Shown here: positions 1-6,832 of the stretch, one piece after another
Layout of the letters: each line of letters begins with the position of its first letter
How positions within the stretch are numbered: position 1 is the first letter of the stretch
Assembly: GCA_024687745.1 (NCBI GenBank)
Contig: JAILEM010000016.1
Span: 1-45,276 of the forward strand
From: Lachnospiraceae bacterium
GTDB taxonomy: Bacteria; Bacillota; Clostridia; Lachnospirales; Lachnospiraceae
Direction: 5' to 3'
Length of the DNA stretch: 45,276 bases
The notes under the pieces: generated by a model
What the model was told of the DNA's origin: nothing
The model's database searches: none
Seen by the model: the letters and a program-made list of their open reading frames with translations, nothing else
Made by a program: the position numbers and the translations under genes

Positions 1-713
1 GCACCATTAAGTGTCCCTATGGCGTCCTCTATATCTGCACCATCTTCTGCAGTCATAGAAAAAGTTAATCCTTTATAGGACATACTATACGTGTCCGCAG
101 TAATTGGATCATCAGCAATAGAATTTGAAGATGATCCCTTAAACTCACTCCATGCAAATGATTGTCCATCAAATCTTACTCCATTTCTATCAGCAGTTAT
201 GACATATGTTTGGGCGGCAAATCCCGATGGTTCTCCTGTAACAGCAAACCCACTAAAGGTTGTATCCTGATATACAGCAGGAATAACCTCATAACTGCCA
301 CCAGAAAAGATTTTTTGCGTATTAAACTCTGTAGTATCAGAAATTCTATCTATTTCTGACATAATCTGGTTTATTTCCTGTTGTATAACATCCCTATCCT
401 CCTTAGTGTTAGTATCATTTGCTGCTTGCACAGATAATTCCGTAACTCTATGAAGCATGTCATGAACTTCGCTTAAGGCTCCATCAGCCACCTGTAAAAG
501 GGATATTCCATCCTGGGTATTACGGGCTCCTTGATCAAGTCCTCTGATCTGTCTCCGCATCTTTTCAGATATAGCAAGACCAGCCGCATCGTCAGCAGCT
601 CTGTTAATCTTATAACCAGATGCAAGCTTTTCAGTGGACTTTTTCTTGTTGGTTCCAGTTATATTAAATTGTCTTTGGGCATTCATAGCCAATAAGTTAT
701 GACTGATTACCAT
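1..713 (-). CDS. fliC: Flagellin, N-terminal part (runs off window start)
   Basis: Filament subunit secreted by the flagellar type III apparatus. The visible 237 residues are the N-terminal D0/D1 helices plus the start of the variable domain. They open MVISHNLLAMNAQRQ and continue through SGYKINRAADDAAGLAIS and LSVQAANDTNTKEDR, which are hallmarks of the flagellin N-terminal domain family. The 3' end lies outside the window, so C-terminal D1/D0 helices cannot be checked. The ATG at 713 has a GAGGTG ribosome site about 8 nt upstream and is the only sensible start. A sigma-28-like promoter (767-793) and a leader hairpin (742-758) precede it, so it is probably a late-class flagellar gene transcribed as its own unit. 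The gene is divergent from the XRE regulator at 880. Family assignment is certain; which flagellin paralogue it is cannot be told. Confidence 0.96.
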   Translation of the reverse strand, partial: MVISHNLLAMNAQRQFNITGTNKKKSTEKLASGYKINRAADDAAGLAISEKMRRQIRGLDQGARNTQDGISLLQVADGALSEVHDMLHRVTELSVQAANDTNTKEDRDVIQQEINQIMSEIDRISDTTEFNTQKIFSGGSYEVIPAVYQDTTFSGFAVTGEPSGFAAQTYVITADRNGVRFDGQSFAWSEFKGSSSNSIADDPITADTYSMSYKGLTFSMTAEDGADIEDAIGTLNG

Positions 714-741
714 AAGACACCTCGATTAGTAGCATGATTAG

Positions 742-758
742 CGAGATGCAACATCTCG
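742..758 (-). promoter_or_regulatory. 5' leader hairpin of flagellin mRNA
   Basis: A perfect 7-bp inverted repeat CGAGATG-CAA-CATCTCG. With the promoter at 767-793, transcription should start near 760, so the hairpin would form at the very 5' end of the flagellin transcript. That is the typical position of an mRNA-stabilising 5' stem-loop. It has no T-tract and is not a terminator. The function is inference. Confidence 0.5.
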
Positions 759-766
759 TATCTTTT

Positions 767-793
767 ATATCGTCATAATGATACATATTCTTA
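767..793 (-). promoter_or_regulatory. Sigma-28 (FliA/SigD)-like promoter of flagellin
   Basis: Read on the minus strand, a -35-like TAAGAATA (786-793) and a -10-like GACGATAT (767-774) are separated by exactly 11 nt. The sigma-28 consensus is TAAAGTTT-N11-GCCGATAA, so the -10 matches at 6 of 8 positions and the -35 is weaker. Position and spacing fit the flagellin start at 713. Confidence 0.6.
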
Positions 794-819
794 ACATGTT
801 CGCCGTCAAAATGATACAG
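771..819. repeat. Two direct repeats in the flagellin/XRE divergent region
   Basis: CGTCATAATGATACAT (771-786) and CGTCAAAATGATACAG (804-819) match at 14 of 16 positions and start 33 bp apart, about three helical turns. The first copy covers the flagellin -10 and spacer. The pair could be operators for the adjacent XRE regulator or a duplicated, decayed flagellin promoter. Confidence 0.55.
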
Positions 820-823
820 AACG

Positions 824-854
824 TTGAATAAAAAAATATGCCGACATTTATACT
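824..854 (+). promoter_or_regulatory. Weak candidate promoter of XRE regulator
   Basis: TTGAAT (824-829) and TATACT (849-854) resemble sigma-A boxes but are 19 bp apart, longer than ideal. The transcript would begin only a few bases before the ribosome site at 866-874. This is the best candidate seen upstream of the regulator, at low confidence. Confidence 0.25.
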
Positions 855-879
855 AAAAAAGTGTAAAGGCGGTGATTTT

Positions 880-1311
880 ATGGCAAATTCATTACTACCT
901 CAAAGGCTCAAAGAGCTACGCAAAGTTAACAATTATACTCAGGATTATGTAGCAGAAGTATTAGGGACGACAAGACAAACCTATTCGCATTATGAAACCG
1001 GTAGACGTAAGCCATCCCCAGAGACAATATATAAACTTGCTCTACTTTATAATGTCTCCGCCGATGACCTCCTCCACCTATCCATTGAATTTGACGAAAA
1101 AGTCTTCTATGAAGCTCCAGGTCCCTCTCAAAGCAGCGATGATCTGGCAGCATACCTCGAATACTTCAACAATCCAAAGAACCAGAAGAAGTATCAATAC
1201 CATACAAACCTTGAGAAAGAGCTTCTATACTACTTCCAAAAGATAACTGATAAAGATAAGCGAGAATTGATAGAAATCGCCAAAATCAAGTATAAAAGCA
1301 AGAGCCAGTAA
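880..1311 (+). CDS. XRE-family (Cro/C1) transcriptional regulator
   Basis: A 143-residue DNA-binding protein. Residues 6-65 form a complete helix-turn-helix of the XRE/HTH_3 family (RLKELRKVNNYTQDYVAEVL, then TRQTYSHYETGRRKPS and the usual LALLYNVSADDLL). The remaining 75 residues are charged and helical, of no recognised domain, and may mediate dimerisation. I chose the ATG at 880 because AAGGCGGTG lies at 866-874; an in-frame ATG at 838 lacks a ribosome site. It is the only plus-strand gene here, divergent from flagellin and convergent with the recombinase, sharing a terminator with the latter. Direct repeats 60-110 bp upstream are possible operators. Whether it controls flagellin, itself or the mobile island is unknown. 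Confidence 0.88.
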   Translation: MANSLLPQRLKELRKVNNYTQDYVAEVLGTTRQTYSHYETGRRKPSPETIYKLALLYNVSADDLLHLSIEFDEKVFYEAPGPSQSSDDLAAYLEYFNNPKNQKKYQYHTNLEKELLYYFQKITDKDKRELIEIAKIKYKSKSQ

Positions 1312-1352
1312 AACATCAGCATGGATGTTACTGGCTCTTATCGTCTTTTTCC
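1300..1352. terminator. Bidirectional terminator between XRE regulator and recombinase
   Basis: AAGAGCCAGT (1300-1309) pairs with ACTGGCTCTT (1330-1339), extended by AACATC/GATGTT inside. T-rich tails follow in both directions (TCGTCTTTTT on plus, GCTTTTAT on minus). The stop codon of the regulator lies inside the stem. The position between convergent genes supports use by both. Confidence 0.85.
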
Positions 1353-1358
1353 TCATTG

Positions 1359-1988
1359 TTATGCCTTAACTCTCTCAACACAACGGTAGTAGGTACTTTT
1401 ACTGATTCCAAGCTGCTTCATCAGTTCAGTAGGACGGATCTGTCCGTCAATAACCTTCTGATAATGGATCTTGAAATCTTCAATATCAATAGCAGATGGT
1501 CTGCCGTAATCATCCCAGTCTCCTCTTGCTTTCTTTGCTTCGATACCCTCACGCTGACGTTTCTCTTTCTTCTCGATCTCTGCCTGAGCCATAGCAGCAT
1601 AAAGCTCGATCAGCATATTATTGACGGTTTCCATTAGCATCTGAGCCATGGTATTGTCTAACTTGGATATATCCATAAGTGTTGTTGGTAGCTCCAATAT
1701 TTTGACTCTGATATTATGTTCACGAAAATACTGTAACTCACTAAGAGTCTCCTTTTTATTTCTGCCAAGGCGGTCAACCTCTGTGATGATCAGCTCGTCT
1801 CCAGACCGTAAGACATCCTCTTTAAGGACTTGGTATCTGGGACGGTTGAAATTCTTACCAGTCTGCTGATCGGTATATATCCTCTCTAGCTCCAACTGAT
1901 TCTGTTCGCAGTAAGCTGTGATCTCAGCGATACCTCGATCCAGATGCTGCTCCCTCGTGCTTGTTCTGTGATAACCATAACGTTTCAT
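1359..1988 (-). CDS. Serine recombinase (resolvase/invertase family)
   Basis: A 209-residue small serine recombinase. The N-terminal catalytic domain (1 to about 140) starts MKRYGYHRTSTREQ with the nucleophile Ser10. It continues with DQQTGKNFNRPRY and the family signature EVDRLGRNKKE, which carries conserved arginines. A long E-helix with KKEKRQREGIEAKK follows, then a C-terminal Hin-like helix-turn-helix ending GISKSTYYRCVERVKA. The length suits a resolvase/invertase rather than a large serine integrase. ATG 1988 is preceded by AAAGGAG (1998-2004); the in-frame extension to 2036 has no ribosome site. A 31-codon ORF with an embedded terminator lies directly upstream. The gene sits between a regulator and a restriction island, which suggests mobility, but no res or crossover sites were identified. 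Confidence 0.92.
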   Translation of the reverse strand: MKRYGYHRTSTREQHLDRGIAEITAYCEQNQLELERIYTDQQTGKNFNRPRYQVLKEDVLRSGDELIITEVDRLGRNKKETLSELQYFREHNIRVKILELPTTLMDISKLDNTMAQMLMETVNNMLIELYAAMAQAEIEKKEKRQREGIEAKKARGDWDDYGRPSAIDIEDFKIHYQKVIDGQIRPTELMKQLGISKSTYYRCVERVKA

Positions 1989-2014
1989 AAAAATGTTCTC
2001 CTTTCTGTGAGTTC

Positions 2015-2110
2015 CTAAATGTGTACATTTCGGCACAACAAAAAAAGGACTATAAAATAGTCCCTAAAACTATGGACAAACCCTTTCGGGACGTCCCACT
2101 TGATGTGCAT
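2015..2110 (-). CDS. Candidate leader peptide upstream of the recombinase
   Basis: A 31-codon ORF, MHIKWDVPKGFVH then SFRDYFIVLLLLCRNVHI, preceded by AAAGGAGGTGG with 11-13 nt to the ATG. It ends 27 nt before the recombinase start, just upstream of that gene's ribosome site. An intrinsic terminator (2040-2063) lies inside codons 16-24. A ribosome translating these codons would mask the hairpin, which is the layout of a translation-dependent attenuator. I do not recognise the peptide. It may be a regulatory leader, a small hydrophobic protein or a chance ORF. The arrangement is seen; the function is inference. Confidence 0.4.
   Translation of the reverse strand: MHIKWDVPKGFVHSFRDYFIVLFLLCRNVHI
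2040..2063 (-). terminator. Intrinsic terminator in the recombinase leader
   Basis: On the minus strand GGACTAT-TTT-ATAGTCC is followed by seven T residues. This is a compact rho-independent terminator 52 nt upstream of the recombinase start and inside the 31-codon leader ORF. It could also back up the AIPR-gene terminator at 2145-2194. Confidence 0.75.
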
Positions 2111-2144
2111 ACTTTTCGGTACCACCTCCTTTGTTTCGTATGCT

Positions 2145-2194
2145 CAATAACATAAATAAAAGCCCAGGCAGTAGCTCTCACTACCGCTTGGGCT
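2145..2194 (-). terminator. Terminator of the defence operon
   Basis: Minus-strand stem AGCCCAAGCGGTAG / CTACTGCCTGGGCT (2181-2194 with 2161-2174) has a 6-nt loop, one mismatch and one G-U pair, and is followed by TTTATTTATGTT. It lies 25 bp after the AIPR stop codon. Confidence 0.85.
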
Positions 2195-2218
2195 CTTATG
2201 GATATTATTGAACCACAA

Positions 2219-4150
2219 TCAATGCTTGAAGTTCTTAATATACTCCTTATATTTGTTTTCAAGACTCATATCTATCTGCAAACGTTCTTCGATTTTGTCA
2301 AGAAATACACCTGTACTCTTTTTGTCGCGTACCCATGTATTCAAGTTCGGCGTTGATGCAGTAACATCTTTAATACTCTCTATAGTTCCAACAAGGAATA
2401 AATCTCTAAATCCCTCTATCAGTTGATTCTGAAAGATCTTATCTGAATAAAAATCTTCATATCTGTAGTGTAAATTTTTATCAGCATTGGGAAAATCTTC
2501 TTTATATCCGTAATAATATGCTACACAATAGAACACACAGATATTTGCAATAGCTTTAAGTTTTTCGTAACTAGCTATACTACTCTCATACTTTGATTTC
2601 TTGCTTTCATCGCATTTTTCTATTTGTTCTTGAGCTTCATTAATCCTTTTCTTATACTCCGCAATAAGGTTTTTCTTGCTCATTTTATACAAATAATGAA
2701 CGAAAAGCAGTTCATTGATTTCTTCTTTTGACTTTTTAAATAGTATTCCTTGAGATTCATCACCAGAAGCATAATGAAATAATCTATGGTAATACTCGTT
2801 CAGCAGATACCCTTCCGTCTGTTTGTAATCTGTGTCAAAGATTGCATTTTTCTTATCTTTTGCAATAAAAGGATCTCTTAAAAAGCCAGCATAAGCAAGC
2901 TGAGCCATTTCCACATTTGTTGTATACTGATGTTTATAAAGCTTAACATCAGAAGGTGCCTTCATTCCTCTACGTATTTCCATATAGATATTAGGGGCTA
3001 TTCCATCAATTAACCCATGATACAATTGCAATTGTTCTTCTCTGTTGGATGCCATATCACGTGTCGTGATTGGATTCTGAGTATTGTTAAATATTGCAAT
3101 CTGCGATTTGAAATCATCATCGGTGACCTTCAAAATTCTAGCTAGAACATATACCTTTTTAAGTTGGTCAATATCTTCCGTATTATTATCCATCTCAGCT
3201 TCTTTCAAGAAGCGACCTAAGGCACTTGTAGTTTGAGCACCGTTGATAATCGAAAACTCACGCAGTATTACTCTCTCAACAGATCCTTTTTCGTACTTTG
3301 TATCATAATCTTCTGCAATAACCGTAATACCGTTATTATAGAACCAAAATTTTTCTGGTTCTTTACGTATTGTATCGGCCATACCATCATACGTTTTCGA
3401 TTTTGACAATGATTCTCTCAGGTTCTGACCAAATAGTATATTTCTTCCCAAAGAGGTATTTGTATATTTTATCGCCAATCTTGCCAAATCATATCCGCAT
3501 ATGTTCATTAGTATTGCAGGATTATCTTGTGATTCTTCGTAAACGATAAAATTATTGAAACTATCTGCTCCAAATGTTTCTACAGGAACTCTTGGTAATG
3601 TACTTCTTTCACCATCTCTTATAATCTCTAGTTCCGTTCCTGTGATAACTTGTTCAACACCATCTTTTTGCCCTTTAAAGAAATTAATTTCGCCTCTATG
3701 TACTAAAATATAACGACAATTCGATTTGTCTGATCTGCTAAAATCAGTCTCGCTAAGAAGTTCTTTCAGATTATTGTTTATATCGGATGGTTTTTTTAGA
3801 TACTTTTCAACAGTCTTCTCCATATAGCTTAAAGCTTGCTGAATATCAAGTTGAGATAACTCAGCATTCTTAACCTGTATAAAATCATAAGAATTGCCAT
3901 CAATATCTTCCCTTTCGATAACAATATCTATACCATCATCTGGAGGCGGAACAATGAACTTCGAAATCTTACCAACATCTGATGCACTCATTTTTTGCAC
4001 ATCGATTTCTTTTTCTTTTCCATATAGAGTCTCAAGAACAACAATTTCGAATGCATCATTCTTTTGATTCTGCCTTACAATTGGTTTACCATTTGGAAGG
4101 CCAACAAACTTTTCATAATAGTTTTCGATTAAGTCATCTAGTTTAACCAT
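2219..4150 (-). CDS. AIPR-family protein with N-terminal PD-(D/E)XK-like nuclease region
   Basis: A 643-residue protein of the AIPR (abortive infection phage resistance) family. The diagnostic blocks are FWFYNNGITVI (268-278) and IINGAQTTSAL (301-311), followed by the usual AIFNNTQNPI and ASNREEQ regions. Upstream, GIDIVIE (73-79) and DFIQVKNAE (89-97) give an acidic residue at 75 followed by Q92-V93-K94. That is the arrangement of PD-(D/E)XK nucleases of the Mrr/restriction type. The C-terminal third is charged and helical with no recognised domain. ATG 4150 has a GGAGG site. It is the last gene of the restriction operon, 28 bp after a cytosine methyltransferase and followed by a terminator. 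That context suggests an accessory restriction or abortive-infection effector. AIPR membership is clear; nuclease activity is inferred from motifs. Confidence 0.88.
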   Translation of the reverse strand: MVKLDDLIENYYEKFVGLPNGKPIVRQNQKNDAFEIVVLETLYGKEKEIDVQKMSASDVGKISKFIVPPPDDGIDIVIEREDIDGNSYDFIQVKNAELSQLDIQQALSYMEKTVEKYLKKPSDINNNLKELLSETDFSRSDKSNCRYILVHRGEINFFKGQKDGVEQVITGTELEIIRDGERSTLPRVPVETFGADSFNNFIVYEESQDNPAILMNICGYDLARLAIKYTNTSLGRNILFGQNLRESLSKSKTYDGMADTIRKEPEKFWFYNNGITVIAEDYDTKYEKGSVERVILREFSIINGAQTTSALGRFLKEAEMDNNTEDIDQLKKVYVLARILKVTDDDFKSQIAIFNNTQNPITTRDMASNREEQLQLYHGLIDGIAPNIYMEIRRGMKAPSDVKLYKHQYTTNVEMAQLAYAGFLRDPFIAKDKKNAIFDTDYKQTEGYLLNEYYHRLFHYASGDESQGILFKKSKEEINELLFVHYLYKMSKKNLIAEYKKRINEAQEQIEKCDESKKSKYESSIASYEKLKAIANICVFYCVAYYYGYKEDFPNADKNLHYRYEDFYSDKIFQNQLIEGFRDLFLVGTIESIKDVTASTPNLNTWVRDKKSTGVFLDKIEERLQIDMSLENKYKEYIKNFKH

Positions 4151-4178
4151 TATCGTATCCTCCTCGTATTTATTATCT

Positions 4179-5369
4179 TCAAGAAATTGACTCCAAATAT
4201 TCTTTTATGCTTTCACCCATAGCTTTTGCCAATAGGGGCGGAACTGCATTACCAACTTGAACATATGTCTCTTGTTGATTACCTACAAATTCAAATTCAT
4301 CTGGGAACGACTGTATTCTAGCTGCTTCTCTAACCGACAGTGTACGGTTCTCCGTCGGATGAATATACATATATCCATCCATACCTATATGAGCAATCAC
4401 AGTCCAAGATGGTTGATCAGCAACTAGTCGTTTCAGTCTATCCTTAAAAATATCTTCTCTAAATGGCAATATTTGTCGGATCTCGGGTGGCAAATCCATG
4501 TATTTACTTCCCTGAGCCATATGTGGAAATACTTTTTTTGCTCTTTCATTCGACATTCTGCATATATTGTTTTTTACCGTTTTTTTAGGATTGTTCTGAC
4601 GCATAAGTTTTTGGTACTCAGATAGCCTTTTAAACTTTGAGTACTCAACCTCAGAAACTCGCCAATTATCTGTTATAGTAGGTAAATCCGCTATTGCATC
4701 TCCCATGGTTACACAGGGTTTAAGTTTTTTCGACTCTTCATCTTCCTGGTCATAATAATGTGTGGGTCTGGGATAACAGAACGAGGCATTAGTTTTTTTG
4801 TGAGCAACAAGCAGCATTCTTCTTCTCGTCTGCGGAACACCATAATAAACCGCATTCAATACTTGAACTGGTTTCTCAACAACATATATTCCTTCCCCGT
4901 TTCCTTCGTCATCCTTACCTATATTTTCAATAATTTGAACGGCAGTATTAAAAATCTTACCTTTATACTTCGTAATAAATGTCGGAACATTCTCTATTAC
5001 AAAAATTTCTGGTCTAAAGAAATCGACATACTTTAAGTATTCTAAAAAGAGCTGATTTCTAGGGTCCTCCGATGTTGGCTTTCCTGTAACTGAACGTATT
5101 TTGGCATCTCCAATTGTCGAAAATGTAGGACATGGCGGTCCTCCAATAATAACATCTACATGGTCTTTTCCTATAATTTCAGCAAATTTCTCTGGGGGTA
5201 TATTTCTAATATCTCCAGAGATCGTTTTTGAAGATTTATGGTTAAGAGCATGTGTTTTCGCTATTACTTCTTCTAGTTCAATTCCGCCTATACATGTAAA
5301 ACCTGCTTGTTCAAGGCCACACGAAAAGCCTCCTGCTCCACAAAACAAATCTATAAACTCGTATTTCAT
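4179..5369 (-). CDS. DNA (cytosine-5) methyltransferase, island copy 1
   Basis: A 396-residue m5C methyltransferase using S-adenosylmethionine. The ordered family motifs are all visible: I FCGAGG (9-14), IV GGPPCPTFS with catalytic Cys80, VI ENV (126-128), VIII QTRRR (180-184) and X VGNAVPP (372-378). Length is normal for a type II enzyme. The variable target-recognition region between VIII and X lies at roughly 200-340. Its sequence differs clearly from the second methyltransferase in the operon. The start overlaps the McrC-like gene's stop by 4 bp, so translation is probably coupled. It likely protects one strand or half of an asymmetric site from the neighbouring restriction subunits. The target sequence cannot be read from the gene. 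Confidence 0.95.
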   Translation of the reverse strand: MKYEFIDLFCGAGGFSCGLEQAGFTCIGGIELEEVIAKTHALNHKSSKTISGDIRNIPPEKFAEIIGKDHVDVIIGGPPCPTFSTIGDAKIRSVTGKPTSEDPRNQLFLEYLKYVDFFRPEIFVIENVPTFITKYKGKIFNTAVQIIENIGKDDEGNGEGIYVVEKPVQVLNAVYYGVPQTRRRMLLVAHKKTNASFCYPRPTHYYDQEDEESKKLKPCVTMGDAIADLPTITDNWRVSEVEYSKFKRLSEYQKLMRQNNPKKTVKNNICRMSNERAKKVFPHMAQGSKYMDLPPEIRQILPFREDIFKDRLKRLVADQPSWTVIAHIGMDGYMYIHPTENRTLSVREAARIQSFPDEFEFVGNQQETYVQVGNAVPPLLAKAMGESIKEYLESIS

Positions 5370-6832
5370 TTTTTGCTACCCTTCATCATTTCTTCACCCT
5401 TTAATGCATATGCAATAAGGCGTTTTATCTCTCTCTTTTGCTGCTCCTCTTTTTCACCAAAATGAAATTCGGAATACACTCTTTCAGCTCCAGATGCATT
5501 ACCTTCTTGAAGTATCAGACTATCTCCTTGGTCTTCCTCTTCTTCATTCGGTTTATTTCCATCCATCGGGAACACAAAACCACACCGTCTAACATTAAGC
5601 AGTAAAGCATAGAATAAGAGCTGGTGTGAATTATGTCTTCTAGCCTCTGTACCGACTTTCTCCGTGCTTTTTTGATATTTAACATCCATTACTGCTACAT
5701 ATTTCCAAGAAGCATCATTGTCCTTTTTCTCTGGTGTTAAGTTTATTTGAAATGCAATATCTGGAATATAATTCTTCATCAAATATGCACTGTCATTATC
5801 TATCGTGTATAATGCATCCTCACTATTTTTATTACTTCTATAAGCATCTAATCGTACTTTATTTCGTAGATTTTCCTCTTTCAAGAATTTCTTTATTCGT
5901 GTTCTTGTATAAAACTCAAACAAAGACTCCATCTTTATAGCATACGGAATCACATATCCACTCTTGGATCCATCACTATTGATGCTCATATTTGAGTGTG
6001 ATAACAGCATCTCTGCTAGATTAATCGCTGGTGAATATGCCGCATTAAACCCCTTAACATCTACGATTGTAAAATCAGACTTTTTAACCACAATATCGCC
6101 TATATTCTTTAGTCTATTATGGCAGTACGAACTCATAGATCTGATATTGTCTACACCTTCTGCCTCCATACATTTATTAATTCTAAGAATCCGATCACTA
6201 ATCTCCAATGCCTTTTTAAGTATCTGATTCTCCAGAATATTTTCTGAAAATGCTGGATACTTACAGAAAATCTGATCCTCTCGACCTCTTGCAATATTCC
6301 TTTTCACTTGATTTGTGAAATCTATTCGTCCACGGATTTTTCCCTTCAAATTCGCTGACATAAATGACATTTTTCTTTTTAGGTTTGTGGAGCATATTTT
6401 ATAGCAACACCTAATAAAAGATATCGCTAATAGAACTTCTCCTCCCGAATCATCTATGCTTAATTTTATTGGTGTTTCCGCATCTAGTATTGTATAAAGA
6501 GTTCTTTCTGACCCTTGAATATAGTCTTCATACTCTTCGTCACTCATTATCTCAGTAAGCATCTGCCATGGAGATAGAATCCTAAAGCGAGGTTTCACGT
6601 GCAATATGATTTTCTTTCCATCAGGGCCAATATAGTCTTGTCCGTCTTTTCCCTGTAAAACGCATACTCCAACATAACCACTAGACCGATATTGGTTTCG
6701 ATTATCAAGGTATATACCGAGATTATCGCTATCCACGCTATCAACGTTCTTGTAGCAGAATATTTTTTCACTATACTTTAGATTTTTAATTGAACTCCAA
6801 TCATCAACCGTGATTATTGTCGCATTATTCAT
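5366..6832 (-). CDS. McrC-like PD-(D/E)XK endonuclease subunit
   Basis: A 488-residue protein of the McrC family, which forms the nuclease subunit that docks on an McrB hexamer. The N-terminal half shows the McrC-type block GKIRGRID (164-171). MESLFEFYTR (301-310) precedes the catalytic core. The core has PDI at 357-359 and D383-V-K385 in VMDVKYQKST, matching the PD-(D/E)XK pattern. The gene overlaps the McrB-like gene by 8 bp and the downstream methyltransferase by 4 bp, so the proteins are almost certainly made together. In Lactococcus LlaJI the equivalent is R2.LlaJI, and in Bacillus BsuMI it is a McrC-like subunit. Because methyltransferases accompany it, cleavage is more likely blocked by methylation than triggered by it. 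Confidence 0.92.
   Translation of the reverse strand: MNNATIITVDDWSSIKNLKYSEKIFCYKNVDSVDSDNLGIYLDNRNQYRSSGYVGVCVLQGKDGQDYIGPDGKKIILHVKPRFRILSPWQMLTEIMSDEEYEDYIQGSERTLYTILDAETPIKLSIDDSGGEVLLAISFIRCCYKICSTNLKRKMSFMSANLKGKIRGRIDFTNQVKRNIARGREDQIFCKYPAFSENILENQILKKALEISDRILRINKCMEAEGVDNIRSMSSYCHNRLKNIGDIVVKKSDFTIVDVKGFNAAYSPAINLAEMLLSHSNMSINSDGSKSGYVIPYAIKMESLFEFYTRTRIKKFLKEENLRNKVRLDAYRSNKNSEDALYTIDNDSAYLMKNYIPDIAFQINLTPEKKDNDASWKYVAVMDVKYQKSTEKVGTEARRHNSHQLLFYALLLNVRRCGFVFPMDGNKPNEEEEDQGDSLILQEGNASGAERVYSEFHFGEKEEQQKREIKRLIAYALKGEEMMKGSKK

Noticed and set aside
2063-2137. T-box riboswitch before the recombinase (GGTGGTACCG and CGTCCC are present)
   Set aside because: Fewer than 150 nt lie between the operon terminator and the gene, too short for stem I and the specifier loop, and a recombinase is not a T-box target.
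2050-2262. 70-codon minus-strand ORF
   Set aside because: It runs through the operon terminator and overlaps the AIPR stop region, has no ribosome site and shows no protein-like pattern.
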